This document shows positions 26,043 to 32,823 of a stretch of DNA of 36,640 nt, piece after piece. Origin of the DNA: an uncultured Pelagibacteraceae bacterium (GTDB lineage: Bacteria; Pseudomonadota; Alphaproteobacteria; Pelagibacterales; Pelagibacteraceae); the NCBI GenBank assembly GCA_902515985.1, contig CABXWY010000010.1:1-36640 (forward strand), given 5' to 3'. A program made the position numbers and the translations under genes. Numbering within the stretch: position 1 is the first letter of the stretch; each line of letters begins with the position of its first letter. The notes beneath the pieces are model-generated. The model was not told the DNA's origin and ran no database searches. It worked only from the letters and a program-made list of their open reading frames with translations.

Positions 26043-26225
26043 TTATTTGTCAGATTTCTTGTTTGGGTTCTTCATAGTAGATTTTTTTAGTTTTTGGATA
26101 AAATCACCACTTTCAGGAAATACTTTAGAATGGTCTAATGACATTTGATATTCACTCTTTTAGCGATAGTATTTTCTAATCATCTCATCACTCGTATTTG
26201 AATGAATAGACACAATATTTGTAAT
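26043..26225 (-). pseudogene. Tyrosine-recombinase (integrase) C-terminal remnant
   Basis: Minus-strand codons from 26225 down to a TAA at 26043-26045 read ...SIHSNTSDEMIRKYYR, a stop at 26160-26162, then KSEYQMSLDHSKVFPE...KKSTMKNPNKKSDK. The TS-x-EMI-x-x-YY pattern is what surrounds the catalytic tyrosine in phage-type integrases, followed by a basic tail. A stop codon lies just after the tyrosine, and nothing recognisable of the core domain or the other catalytic residues (R-K-H-R) remains upstream. The 3' end points at site A, as integrase genes often lie beside their own attachment site. Homologous basic tails recur at sites B and C. The call depends on a short motif. Confidence 0.5.
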
Positions 26226-26299
26226 TTAAAACTTCAACCTAATATCTGTGATATTTAATTGTTTTTTTTGGGGATTTTTCTGTGGTATGGAATTAGCAA

Positions 26300-27640
26300 A
26301 TGTTAAAAAAAACAAAAATTAAAATATTAATACTTCTAACAAGCATAATAATTATAGGTAGTTACTTTTTTATAAATTTATTAATTGGAAATCAGAAATT
26401 TAGTAATTTAATGTCATTCCTTAATGTTGAACAAAAAGAATTAATAAAAAAATATATCTTTCCTCATAAAACTGAAAAAGGATATTTGAAAAAAGAATTA
26501 AATTTTATAAAAAGTGGTAAAAGATTTAATACAGAAAAAAGTGTTGTTCAACTTTCTAATGATAAATTTGTAGAAAAATATAAATTAAATTCAGGATTTT
26601 ATCTTGGTATAAATCTAGAGAAACCTGGTAGTGGTTACATTGATTTTTATGAGGGTAATATAATAGTTTTATCCAGTCGTGGTGTTTTGGCATTTAAAAA
26701 AGACATAGAAGACGCTAAGGAAAATTTTCGACAAATTAAAAATAATATTAATAAATTTATAGGCATCAACCAATTTAAAAAAAATAGATGGTTTTCATTA
26801 AAAGATATACTCATTTTTAAAAATAAAATTTTTATTTCTTATACTGAAGAGTTCGAAAAAGATTGTTGGAATACATCTATAATTTATGGTGACATGAATT
26901 ATAAAAAAATTAATTTTGAAAGATTAATTTTTTCTAAAGAGTGCGTTCATTCAACTAATAATATTGATAAGGAATTTAATGCCCATCAGTCAGGGGGTAA
27001 AATTATCTCCTTTGATGATAATCATATTTTGTTATCAGTAGGCGATTATAGAAGTAGGCATCTGGCTCAAGATATTAAGAGTTTAAATGGAAAAATAATT
27101 AAAGTTAATATTGATAATGGTGATTATAAAATCATTTCAATGGGTCATAGAAATCCACAAGGTCTATATTTTGATAAGGTAAATAATTTTATATTAGAGA
27201 CCGAACATGGACCTTATGGCGGTGATGAAATTAATTTAATAGAAGTTGATGAAATAAATAATAAAGGTAAAATCTTAAATTATGGGTGGGCAATTTCATC
27301 TGGTGGTGAACATTATGGCAAAAGAGAAGAAAATAAAAAAAAATATGAAAAATACCCATTATACAAATCACATAGTGAACACGGGTTTATTGGACCTTTA
27401 AAATCATTCGTACCATCTATAGGCATTTCAGAAGTTGTTAAAGTCGGAGAAAATAAATATGTGGCAAGTTCTTTGCGAGATAAATCTCTTTATTTTTTTG
27501 AATTAAATAAACAAAAACAAATCATTAATTTAAATAGAGTTGAAGTATTTGAAAGAGTTAGAGATTTAAGGTTTAATAATAATCAGTTGTTTTTATTTAT
27601 GGAAGATACCGCTTCAATTGGTGTGATAAACTTAAATTAA
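26300..27640 (+). CDS. PQQ-dependent sugar dehydrogenase-like protein (glucose/sorbosone dehydrogenase family)
   Basis: The 446-residue product has an N-terminal signal anchor (hydrophobic 8-27) and a beta-propeller C-terminal half. MGHRNPQGLYFD (281-292), ETEHGPYGGDEINLI and LNYGWAISSGGEHYG are the hallmark strings of soluble PQQ aldose dehydrogenases and YliI-like proteins, and SFVPSIGISEVV is the matching late strand. The protein should act in the periplasm and oxidise an aldose if PQQ is available; no PQQ synthesis genes are in the window. The first 200 residues are diverged. It is the only gene of cassette 1. Confidence 0.82.
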   Translation: MLKKTKIKILILLTSIIIIGSYFFINLLIGNQKFSNLMSFLNVEQKELIKKYIFPHKTEKGYLKKELNFIKSGKRFNTEKSVVQLSNDKFVEKYKLNSGFYLGINLEKPGSGYIDFYEGNIIVLSSRGVLAFKKDIEDAKENFRQIKNNINKFIGINQFKKNRWFSLKDILIFKNKIFISYTEEFEKDCWNTSIIYGDMNYKKINFERLIFSKECVHSTNNIDKEFNAHQSGGKIISFDDNHILLSVGDYRSRHLAQDIKSLNGKIIKVNIDNGDYKIISMGHRNPQGLYFDKVNNFILETEHGPYGGDEINLIEVDEINNKGKILNYGWAISSGGEHYGKREENKKKYEKYPLYKSHSEHGFIGPLKSFVPSIGISEVVKVGENKYVASSLRDKSLYFFELNKQKQIINLNRVEVFERVRDLRFNNNQLFLFMEDTASIGVINLN

Positions 27641-27682
27641 TAATTAAATATAGTAGAATTAAGAGAATACTAGATTTCCAGA

Positions 27683-27812
27683 GGGGCGTTCTGTAGAACG
27701 ACCTCTAAATCATAATTAACAGAAAATAAGGACTTTTGGAAACTTATCGTAGAAACTTCGTAGTAAGTTTTCATTGTTTGTCAGATTTCTTGTTTTTGTT
27801 CTTCGTAGAAGG
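27683..27812 (+). repeat. Site B: tmRNA-end core, near-palindrome and arm-like repeats
   Basis: GAGGGGCGTTCT-GT-AGAACGACCTC at 27681-27705 is an inverted repeat with one defect. After it come AACAGAAAATAAGGACTTTT as in site A and the repeats GAAACTTATCGTA / GAAACTTCGTAGTA (27739-27764). On the minus strand 27771-27830 reads GLVTSPSTKNKNKKSDKQ and a stop, the same basic tail as the integrase remnant at site A. Confidence 0.75.
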
Positions 27813-27921
27813 AGAAGTTACTAATCCTTATAATGTAGAACTTTAAAAAAATATGTGGGATGTTTAATTGTTTTTCTCTCATTTTTTGTGATAGTTTTTT
27901 ATAAAAATTAATTAAATTACT

Positions 27922-28596
27922 ATGAAATCAGTTTCTACATTTAAAAATGTGAGCAATGATGATATTTGGAATAGTGAAAATATCTATCATTTAAAAACAA
28001 ACATAACCAGAATACCAAATTTAATAAATCATTATGAATTATATAAGAAAATTATTTCACTTCCTGGAGATGTTGTTGAGTGTGGAGTTTTTAAAGGTAT
28101 TTCTTTAACTAGGATATTAACTTTTCGTGAAATGCTGGAAAATAGTAATTCCAGAAAGATTTATGGTTTTGATGTTTTTGGAAAATTTCCAAAACCAAAA
28201 AATCAAAGTGACAAATCTTTTTTAAAGAAATGGGAAAAAAGTGCTGGAGATGGAATTGATGTCAAAGAATTAAATGATATTTTATTAGATAAAAAATTTT
28301 CAAATTTTGAACTCGTTAAAGGAGAGGTAAAAAAGACAATTCCAAATTTAATTAAACAAAAACCAAATCTTAAAATCTCTCTTTTACACCTAGATATGGA
28401 CATTTATGAACCTACAAAATTTGTTTTGAATAAACTTTTCCCCCATGTTGTTAAGGGAGGTATAATTTTAATTGACGATTATAATACTGTATTTGGAGCA
28501 ACAAAAGCGACTGACGAATTTTTAAATTTGAATAAAGATTTAGAAATTAAGAAAGTAAAATTTTATAAAAAACCATCATATATAGTTAAAATCTAA
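27922..28596 (+). CDS. TylF/MycF-family O-methyltransferase
   Basis: The 224-residue product opens its core with GDVVECGVFKGISLTRIL (49-66), the TylF form of motif I, then KIYGFDVFGKFPKP. HLDMDIYEPTKFVLNKLFP carries the two Asp of the metal site and GGIILIDDYNTVFGATKATDEF the closing DD. These are the landmarks of macrocin O-methyltransferase-like proteins, which methylate a sugar hydroxyl with SAM and magnesium. In glycan islands such genes usually cap or decorate a surface sugar. It is complete and the only gene of cassette 2. The start lies about 90 nt downstream of a TATAAT box. Confidence 0.88.
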   Translation: MKSVSTFKNVSNDDIWNSENIYHLKTNITRIPNLINHYELYKKIISLPGDVVECGVFKGISLTRILTFREMLENSNSRKIYGFDVFGKFPKPKNQSDKSFLKKWEKSAGDGIDVKELNDILLDKKFSNFELVKGEVKKTIPNLIKQKPNLKISLLHLDMDIYEPTKFVLNKLFPHVVKGGIILIDDYNTVFGATKATDEFLNLNKDLEIKKVKFYKKPSYIVKI

Positions 28597-28655
28597 ACTC
28601 TTTTTTTATATATCGTCTGATTATGTTTTCAACTATTAAAAATAAGAGTTAAAAA

Positions 28656-28725
28656 TGTTATGGACGCATCTGCGCGTATAACGGTCAAAATTCTTTTCTG
28701 ACTTCAATGTAACATCAATGTAAGT
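28656..28725 (+). repeat. Right-end block of cassette 2
   Basis: TGTTATGGACGCA...TATAACGGT...GACTTCAATGTAACATCAATG. It lines up with 29258-29320 of cassette 3 (TGTTACAGACGCA...TATAACAGT...GACTTCAAACTTCG) at a constant offset of 602 nt, with a 5-nt gap before GACTTCAA. The two ATCAATGTA-like words are decayed arm repeats. Confidence 0.65.
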
Positions 28726-28767
28726 TCCTTTTGGAAATTGACTAGGGACAACGGTAACCTTTGGAAA

Positions 28768-28894
28768 GGGGCGTTCTGTTTCTCGTCCCTTGATTAATAA
28801 TATACAGAATATAACACTTTTTCAAAAACTTCGTGTAAAACTTCGTGTAGTGTTTTACTCATTTTGACGATTTCTTGACTTTCAACTTCGTGTA
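28768..28894 (+). repeat. Site C: tmRNA-end core plus ACTTCGTGTA repeats
   Basis: Core GGGGCGTTCTGT at 28768-28779, followed by TTCTCGTCCC, which partly pairs back to GGGGCG. Perfect ACTTCGTGTA words lie at 28828-28837, 28840-28849 and 28885-28894. Minus-strand 28859-28897 reads EYTKLKVKKSSK and a stop, matching the basic integrase tails at sites A and B. Confidence 0.75.
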
Positions 28895-28904
28895 TTCCTA
28901 TAAT
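28875..28904 (+). promoter_or_regulatory. Near-consensus sigma70 promoter of the cassette 3 gene
   Basis: TTGACT (28875-28880) and TATAAT (28899-28904), 18 nt apart. The predicted start, about 28910-28911, leaves only some 7 nt before ATG 28918, so the mRNA would be almost leaderless. An ACTTCGTGTA word fills the spacer, so the protein that binds these words could repress the gene. Confidence 0.65.
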
Positions 28905-28917
28905 GAAATAATAAAGT

Positions 28918-29256
28918 ATGACAGACAAAACAAACATTAACAGAATAAGTAAAATTCTATTTTTATTTTATGTTGTAATTCCTTTTTCAATTCAAATCGT
29001 ATTAATACTGTTAAAATTAAATTTATGGGGAGAAATATATGGAACTTATTTATTTTTTTTATCAATTTATATGTTGTGGAATAAAGAGAGATTTCAAATT
29101 CATTTTTTATATCAATATGTACAGATAATTTCTGGATTAGTTGTTGGTGGTGTAATCTTATTTATTTTATTTTTGATAGGTGGATTGATTATCTTCGGAC
29201 TAGATGATTTGTTGAATGGTGCTATAGTTGATTTTTTAAGACCATATTTTAGATAA
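28918..29256 (+). CDS. Small membrane protein of unknown function
   Basis: The 112-residue product is not recognised. Three hydrophobic segments (about 12-32, 38-53 and 66-93) suggest two or three transmembrane helices. The short N-terminus carries MTDKTNINR, the middle loop WNKERFQIHF, and the end is an amphipathic LDDLLNGAIVDFLRPYFR. The last long helix is glycine- and valine-rich (GLVVGGVILFILFLIGGLIIFG). It has a strong promoter of its own and is the only gene in the cassette beside the tmRNA. Candidates are a phage-exclusion or immunity-type membrane protein or a small transport helper; nothing in the sequence decides. Confidence 0.7.
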   Translation: MTDKTNINRISKILFLFYVVIPFSIQIVLILLKLNLWGEIYGTYLFFLSIYMLWNKERFQIHFLYQYVQIISGLVVGGVILFILFLIGGLIIFGLDDLLNGAIVDFLRPYFR

Positions 29257-29257
29257 T

Positions 29258-29338
29258 TGTTACAGACGCAAATGAAACTATAACAGTTCGGTTTAAGACT
29301 TCAAACTTCGTGTAAACTTCGTGTAAAACTTCGTGTAG
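29258..29338 (+). repeat. Right-end block of cassette 3 with three ACTTCGTGTA words
   Basis: TGTTACAGACGCA...TATAACAGT...GACTTCAA as in cassette 2, then ACTTCGTGTA at 29305-29314, 29316-29325 and 29328-29337, spaced 11 and 12 nt, about one DNA turn. The block ends 47 nt before the core in the tmRNA. This is the layout of integrase arm sites beside a core site. Confidence 0.75.
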
Positions 29339-29384
29339 TACCTATTTTGGTATTTGATTTGGATTAACGGTTTTCATTAATTAA

Positions 29385-29396
29385 GGGGCGTTCTGT
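29385..29396 (+). repeat. Site D: core copy inside the tmRNA 3' end
   Basis: GGGGCGTTCTGT on the plus strand is the last 12 nt (ACAGAACGCCCC) of the tmRNA coding piece, where it forms half of a GGGGC / GCCCC helix. This copy is the functional gene end; A, B and C would be duplicates left by insertions. Confidence 0.75.
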
Positions 29397-29641
29397 TGCC
29401 AGGTGCCCCAAACCCCGTCACTTAATTAATAAATTAATTAAGCAGCAAGAGCAAATTTATCATTTGCAATTATAAAATAGCCCGTCACGGTGGAACAATC
29501 CCGAACGAAAGAATAGCTTTTACACATCCGTCGATCCTAGTTCACCCCCCTAAGTTGAATATGGTGGAGGTGGTGGGTACTGCCCCCACGTCCGCAATGT
29601 TTATTACGAAATTCGTTTATCGTCGTAGTTGGAAAACCAAC
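29385..29641 (-). ncRNA. ssrA: Transfer-messenger RNA, circularly permuted (two-piece)
   Basis: Read on the minus strand, the acceptor piece comes first: ...GGACGTGGGGGCAGTACCCACCACCTCCACCA, with a T-arm GTGGG-GGCAGTA-CCCAC and an encoded CCA at 29564-29562. After about 11 nt the coding piece begins with a G run at 29550 and GTGAACTAGGATCGACGG, the 5' tmRNA signature. GGGGGTG pairs with CACCTCC to form the 7-bp acceptor stem. The tag frame starts with GCA at 29467 and reads ANDKFALAA, then TAA at 29440-29438. A TTAATTAA hairpin and a GGGGC / GCCCC helix end the gene. Order and the short spacer match the split tmRNA of alphaproteobacteria. Exact 5' and 3' ends are approximate. Confidence 0.92.
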
Positions 29642-29647
29642 ACTATT

Positions 29648-29675
29648 AATATAAAACCAAAATACCATTTTTCAA
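29648..29675 (-). promoter_or_regulatory. Candidate ssrA promoter
   Basis: On the minus strand TTGAAA (29675-29670) and TATATT (29653-29648) are 16 nt apart. Transcription would start near 29641, just ahead of the acceptor piece. It lies in the gap shared with the divergent GT-C-like gene. Confidence 0.5.
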
Positions 29676-29705
29676 TCATTATTAATTTATGAGATATAAA
29701 AGATT

Positions 29706-31460
29706 ATGATTTTTTTTAAGAAAGAGAATATCTTTTTTGCATTACTTTTGCTGTATTTCTTTTTTATCAGTGTATTTCAGGCCACTGATAATCATTGGAG
29801 CGCTAGAATAGATCAGGATATTTTTTTAATTTATAACTCACTGCTAATTTACTCAGGTTTTGAGCAAGATTATATTGATCACCCTGCTTATAGTACATTT
29901 CTTATTTTAGGTGGTGTCTATAAAATATTATCTTTTTTAATTAGCAACTTATCTTTAGACTCAATAATAAATTCAAATAATATAGACCAAAGTCTTCAAA
30001 GGCTTTTTTCAATTGCAAGAGTTTTAAATTCTATTTTCTTATTTATTTATATTATTTTAATATTTAAAATCTTAAAAGAACTGAATATAAAAAGTATTTT
30101 ATGTTTTATAGCTGTTCTTTTGCTCTTAACATTTCATAGTATCTATGAAGTACTTTTTTTAATTAGAAGTGAAATACTGTCGATTATTTTTTCTCTTTTT
30201 AGTTTTTACTTACTGATTAAATTTGTAAAATATGAAAAGAGCAAAATATATTGTTTTTTCTCTGGTATTTTTTTTTGCTTTGCTATTTTAGCTAAAACAC
30301 AGGTTATTTTTTTAATATTTATTTTTGTTTTAATTTTCCCTTTTTTATTTTCTTATTTTAATTATCAAAATCAAAATGGGTCATTAGTTAAAAATAATAC
30401 ATTTTTTACTTTATCATCTGTATTATTTTGCTTATCTTTTATCGGATATATATTGTTTGAGTTTTTTTATGTTTTTCCGTTACTCATTAAGTATTTTTCA
30501 GTCTTTCATTATGCGTTGGCAATACCCCATTTTATTGATCCGATACTTTATTGTTTGTTTATTTTTTTTTATTTTGTTTTATTAAAATTTATATCTATAA
30601 AAAATAACATCAAATTTTCCGATCTTATTTCTTTATTTTTTACAATAATCTACGGTGTTATTTTTTGTATATTATTTATTTATTTATTAGACTTTATTAA
30701 TATTGCATCATTTAATAATAAAATTTTGTTCTTTCTTTCTAATCCTATACATAAAATTTCAATGTATAGTATTGGATCATTTAACCCAGATTTGTATAAT
30801 GGATTAAGTTTTGAAAGAATAATTCAAAGCCTAAAGGATATTTTTTACAATAATTATAAACTATTTCCTAACAAAAATCTTGCAATTGAATTAGCAGGTA
30901 CATTTATTGGAATAGTAGATTTTTTTAGAGTATTGATTACTTTGCTTTCAGGAGTATTGGTAATAGTTTTAATTTTAAACAATAAAATAAAAAAAAATTT
31001 ACCAATAGTGCTTCTTCTTTTTTTAGGGATTATTATTTTACATCTATCTTTTGGTGCCAGAGACAGTTTAGGATATAATATATATCTTTATCCTCTTATA
31101 CTCGTACTTGTATTTTTCACTTTAAATCAATTTGAAAATAAATATATTATAACTTCATTTTTGTTTACTTTATTCATGCTATCATTTTTAGAATTTTATT
31201 TACTAAGGAATTATTACAAGCTTCAATTTTCTCGTGAAAATAGAATTTATGAAATTTGTAAAATTGATAAATGGAAAAATTCGGAAAATTATGTAAAAAA
31301 ATATAATGAAAACTCATATGTTCCTTTAACCAAGAACCCCAGAATAGTATTAACTGTGCTATTCACAAAAATGGATAAAGAGTTTTTTATAAATTATTGT
31401 GAACAGTTAGAAAAAAAAGCTAGTTGGAAAACAAACTTCTTTAATATAAAAATTGATTAA
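29706..31460 (+). CDS. Multi-pass membrane protein, probable GT-C glycosyltransferase
   Basis: The 584-residue product has about eleven to thirteen transmembrane helices and a soluble C-terminal tail of about 80 residues. Right after the first helix comes FQATDNHWSARIDQDIFLIYNS, with Asp36 and Asp38 in the first outside loop. An acidic pair at that position is the usual catalytic feature of GT-C enzymes (PMT/ArnT-like), which take sugar from a polyprenyl-phosphate carrier. FIDHPAYSTFLILGG-like HPAY follows, as in that superfamily. Acceptor unknown; likely surface glycan. It starts 65 nt beyond the tmRNA 5' end, on the opposite strand. Confidence 0.6.
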   Translation: MIFFKKENIFFALLLLYFFFISVFQATDNHWSARIDQDIFLIYNSLLIYSGFEQDYIDHPAYSTFLILGGVYKILSFLISNLSLDSIINSNNIDQSLQRLFSIARVLNSIFLFIYIILIFKILKELNIKSILCFIAVLLLLTFHSIYEVLFLIRSEILSIIFSLFSFYLLIKFVKYEKSKIYCFFSGIFFCFAILAKTQVIFLIFIFVLIFPFLFSYFNYQNQNGSLVKNNTFFTLSSVLFCLSFIGYILFEFFYVFPLLIKYFSVFHYALAIPHFIDPILYCLFIFFYFVLLKFISIKNNIKFSDLISLFFTIIYGVIFCILFIYLLDFINIASFNNKILFFLSNPIHKISMYSIGSFNPDLYNGLSFERIIQSLKDIFYNNYKLFPNKNLAIELAGTFIGIVDFFRVLITLLSGVLVIVLILNNKIKKNLPIVLLLFLGIIILHLSFGARDSLGYNIYLYPLILVLVFFTLNQFENKYIITSFLFTLFMLSFLEFYLLRNYYKLQFSRENRIYEICKIDKWKNSENYVKKYNENSYVPLTKNPRIVLTVLFTKMDKEFFINYCEQLEKKASWKTNFFNIKID

Positions 31461-31478
31461 TATTCGATATAAATATTC

Positions 31479-32429
31479 ATGAAATTAACAAAACAACAAC
31501 AACAAGAAATAAAAGATCTTCAATCTCAAGAGAATAAAACTAAAAGGGTTATTGCTCCAGAATTAGAGAAAATATTGTTTGAGGCAATCCCGATACTTGA
31601 TCATGGTTTTATTAGAGTAATTGATTATATGGGGGATGACACATCTATTGTTCAAGCAGCAAGAGTTTCATATGGTAAAGGAACCAAAAAAGTCTCCACA
31701 GATTCTGGACTTATAAAATATTTAATGAGACACTGGCATAGCACACCATTTGAGATGTGTGAAATAAAATATCACATTAAGTTGCCCATATTCATAGCAA
31801 GACAATGGATAAGACATAGAACTGCAAATGTGAACGAATATTCCGCAAGGTATTCAATCCTAGATAAAGAGTTTTATTTACCATCACAAGAAAACTTAGC
31901 AGCACAATCAAAAAATAACAGACAAGGAAGAGGCGAAGTTCTTACTGGCGATCAAGCAAAAGAAGTTTTAAATTTATTAAAAAATGATGCAGAGAGAACT
32001 TATGACAATTATCAAACGATGCTAAATGAAAGATATGATGGATCAGTAATAGATGAAAAAAAATTCGGTTTAGCTAGAGAACTTGCAAGAATGAATCTTA
32101 CTTTAAATACTTACACACAATGGTACTGGAAAACTGATCTTCTAAATCTTATGAATTTTTTAAGATTAAGAGCTGATAGTCATGCGCAATATGAAATTAG
32201 AGCTTATGCAGATGTAATGTTAGATACACTTAAAAAATGGGTGCCAATAACTTTTGATGCATTTATGGATTATAGAGTAGGTGGGACTGAAGTATCTTCA
32301 AAAGGAAAATCTGTTTTAAAAAATTTAATTTCAGGAAAAAATGTTGATATTGAAACCTCTGGTTTATCTAAAAGAGAGTGGAATGAGTTAATGAGTGCTT
32401 TTGATCTTAACGAAAAAATTATAAGATAA
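31479..32429 (+). CDS. thyX: Flavin-dependent thymidylate synthase
   Basis: The 316-residue product has the ThyX signature [14 protein letters not shown] (112-125), in which the Arg and Ser residues bind dUMP and FAD. The leading helix [11 protein letters not shown] and the later [30 protein letters not shown] are also typical. It is longer than many ThyX (about 220-250), with extra N- and C-terminal parts ([17 protein letters not shown] and beyond) as in the alphaproteobacterial form. It methylates dUMP to dTMP with methylene-tetrahydrofolate, FAD and NADPH, and needs no dihydrofolate reductase. It is an essential-type gene inside a glycan-gene region. Confidence 0.96.
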   Translation: MKLTKQQQQEIKDLQSQENKTKRVIAPELEKILFEAIPILDHGFIRVIDYMGDDTSIVQAARVSYGKGTKKVSTDSGLIKYLMRHWHSTPFEMCEIKYHIKLPIFIARQWIRHRTANVNEYSARYSILDKEFYLPSQENLAAQSKNNRQGRGEVLTGDQAKEVLNLLKNDAERTYDNYQTMLNERYDGSVIDEKKFGLARELARMNLTLNTYTQWYWKTDLLNLMNFLRLRADSHAQYEIRAYADVMLDTLKKWVPITFDAFMDYRVGGTEVSSKGKSVLKNLISGKNVDIETSGLSKREWNELMSAFDLNEKIIR

Positions 32430-32432
32430 ACT

Positions 32433-32819
32433 ATGCCTCAGAAAATAAAACTTCCATCAAATAGAAATTTTGGGATTGTATTCTCTATAGTGTTTTTAAT
32501 AATTTCACTTTGGCCTCTGTTAAGTCAAAATGATATTAGAATATGGTCATTAATAATATCAGGTATCTTTTTGGTTTTAGGATTAATTAATTCAAAATTG
32601 CTTTTACCTTTAAATAAGATTTGGTTTAAGTTTGGAATATTGTTAGGAAATTTTATTGCACCAATTGTAATGGGAATTGTCTATTTTATGGTTGTTACTC
32701 CCACTGGTTTAATAATGAGGCTATTAGGAAAGGATTTACTGAATTTAAAAAAGAATAATAAAGATACATATTGGATTGAAAAAGATAATTCAAACAGTGA
32801 CCTTAAAAATCAGTTTTAA
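32433..32819 (+). CDS. SxtJ-like small membrane protein
   Basis: The 128-residue product has hydrophobic segments at about 13-29, 37-55 and 66-92. The pattern LPSNRNFGIVFSIVF, then LLLPLNKIWFKFGILLG, then PIVMGIVYFMVVTPTGLIMRLLGKD is that of the SxtJ family, small membrane proteins found beside carbamoyltransferases. Its biochemical role is not established. It starts 3 nt after thyX and is followed 4 nt later by the DUF5989 gene, so the set looks like one operon. Confidence 0.8.
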   Translation: MPQKIKLPSNRNFGIVFSIVFLIISLWPLLSQNDIRIWSLIISGIFLVLGLINSKLLLPLNKIWFKFGILLGNFIAPIVMGIVYFMVVTPTGLIMRLLGKDLLNLKKNNKDTYWIEKDNSNSDLKNQF

Positions 32820-32823
32820 TAAT

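Larger units (their letters stand above)
25710..26299. other. 590-bp gap holding integration-site remains
   Basis: No intact gene. It contains, left to right, a tRNA-like fragment, the first tmRNA-end core copy with arm-like repeats (25951-26042), a broken minus-strand integrase tail (26043-26225), and about 75 nt upstream of the sugar dehydrogenase gene. Confidence 0.7.
25951..27694 (+). mobile_element. Cassette 1: integrase-less unit with PQQ-type sugar dehydrogenase
   Basis: Bounded by direct copies of GGGGCGTTCTGT at 25951-25962 and 27683-27694. Inside the left copy are arm-like repeats and the largest integrase remnant; the rest is one gene. The right end lacks the TGTTA-GACGCA / GACTTCAA block found in the next two units, so it is the most decayed or a different subtype. 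Reading it as an integrated element is inference from the flanking repeats, their match to the tmRNA 3' end, and the integrase tail. Confidence 0.55.
27683..28779 (+). mobile_element. Cassette 2: integrase-less unit with a TylF-type methyltransferase
   Basis: Bounded by core copies at 27683-27694 and 28768-28779. Inside: arm-like repeats, about 18 codons of integrase tail (minus strand), a TATAAT box at 27829-27834, one gene, and a right-end block (28656-28725) shared with cassette 3. The shared ends with a different gene between them are the main evidence for modular exchange. A mobile nature is inferred. Confidence 0.6.
28597..28917. other. 321-bp gap: right end of cassette 2 and left end of cassette 3
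   Basis: No gene other than an integrase tail of about a dozen codons on the minus strand (28859-28900). It holds the cassette 2 right-end block, site C, arm repeats and the promoter of the next gene. Confidence 0.7.
28768..29396 (+). mobile_element. Cassette 3: 617-bp spaced unit joined to the tmRNA
   Basis: Bounded by site C and by the tmRNA gene's own 3' end (29385-29396). It contains six perfect ACTTCGTGTA words, three near each end, one strong promoter and a single 112-codon gene. It is the smallest and best preserved unit and, being next to the tmRNA, probably the youngest insertion. Mobility is inferred, since no recombinase gene is present. Confidence 0.6.

Noticed and set aside
25951..28790. 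GGGGCGTTCTGT hairpins as simple transcription terminators
   Set aside because: The 12-nt half is identical in all four copies while the pairing half varies and no T run follows; terminators would conserve pairing, not one strand.
28825..29338. ACTTCGTGTA repeats as a CRISPR array
   Set aside because: Repeats are 10 nt, spacing within clusters is 11-12 nt, there are no spacers of 25-40 nt and no cas genes.
25951..29396. The four core copies as integron attC sites
   Set aside because: No integron integrase, no GTTRRRY / RYYYAAC pairs, and the core is the tmRNA gene end rather than an attC fold.
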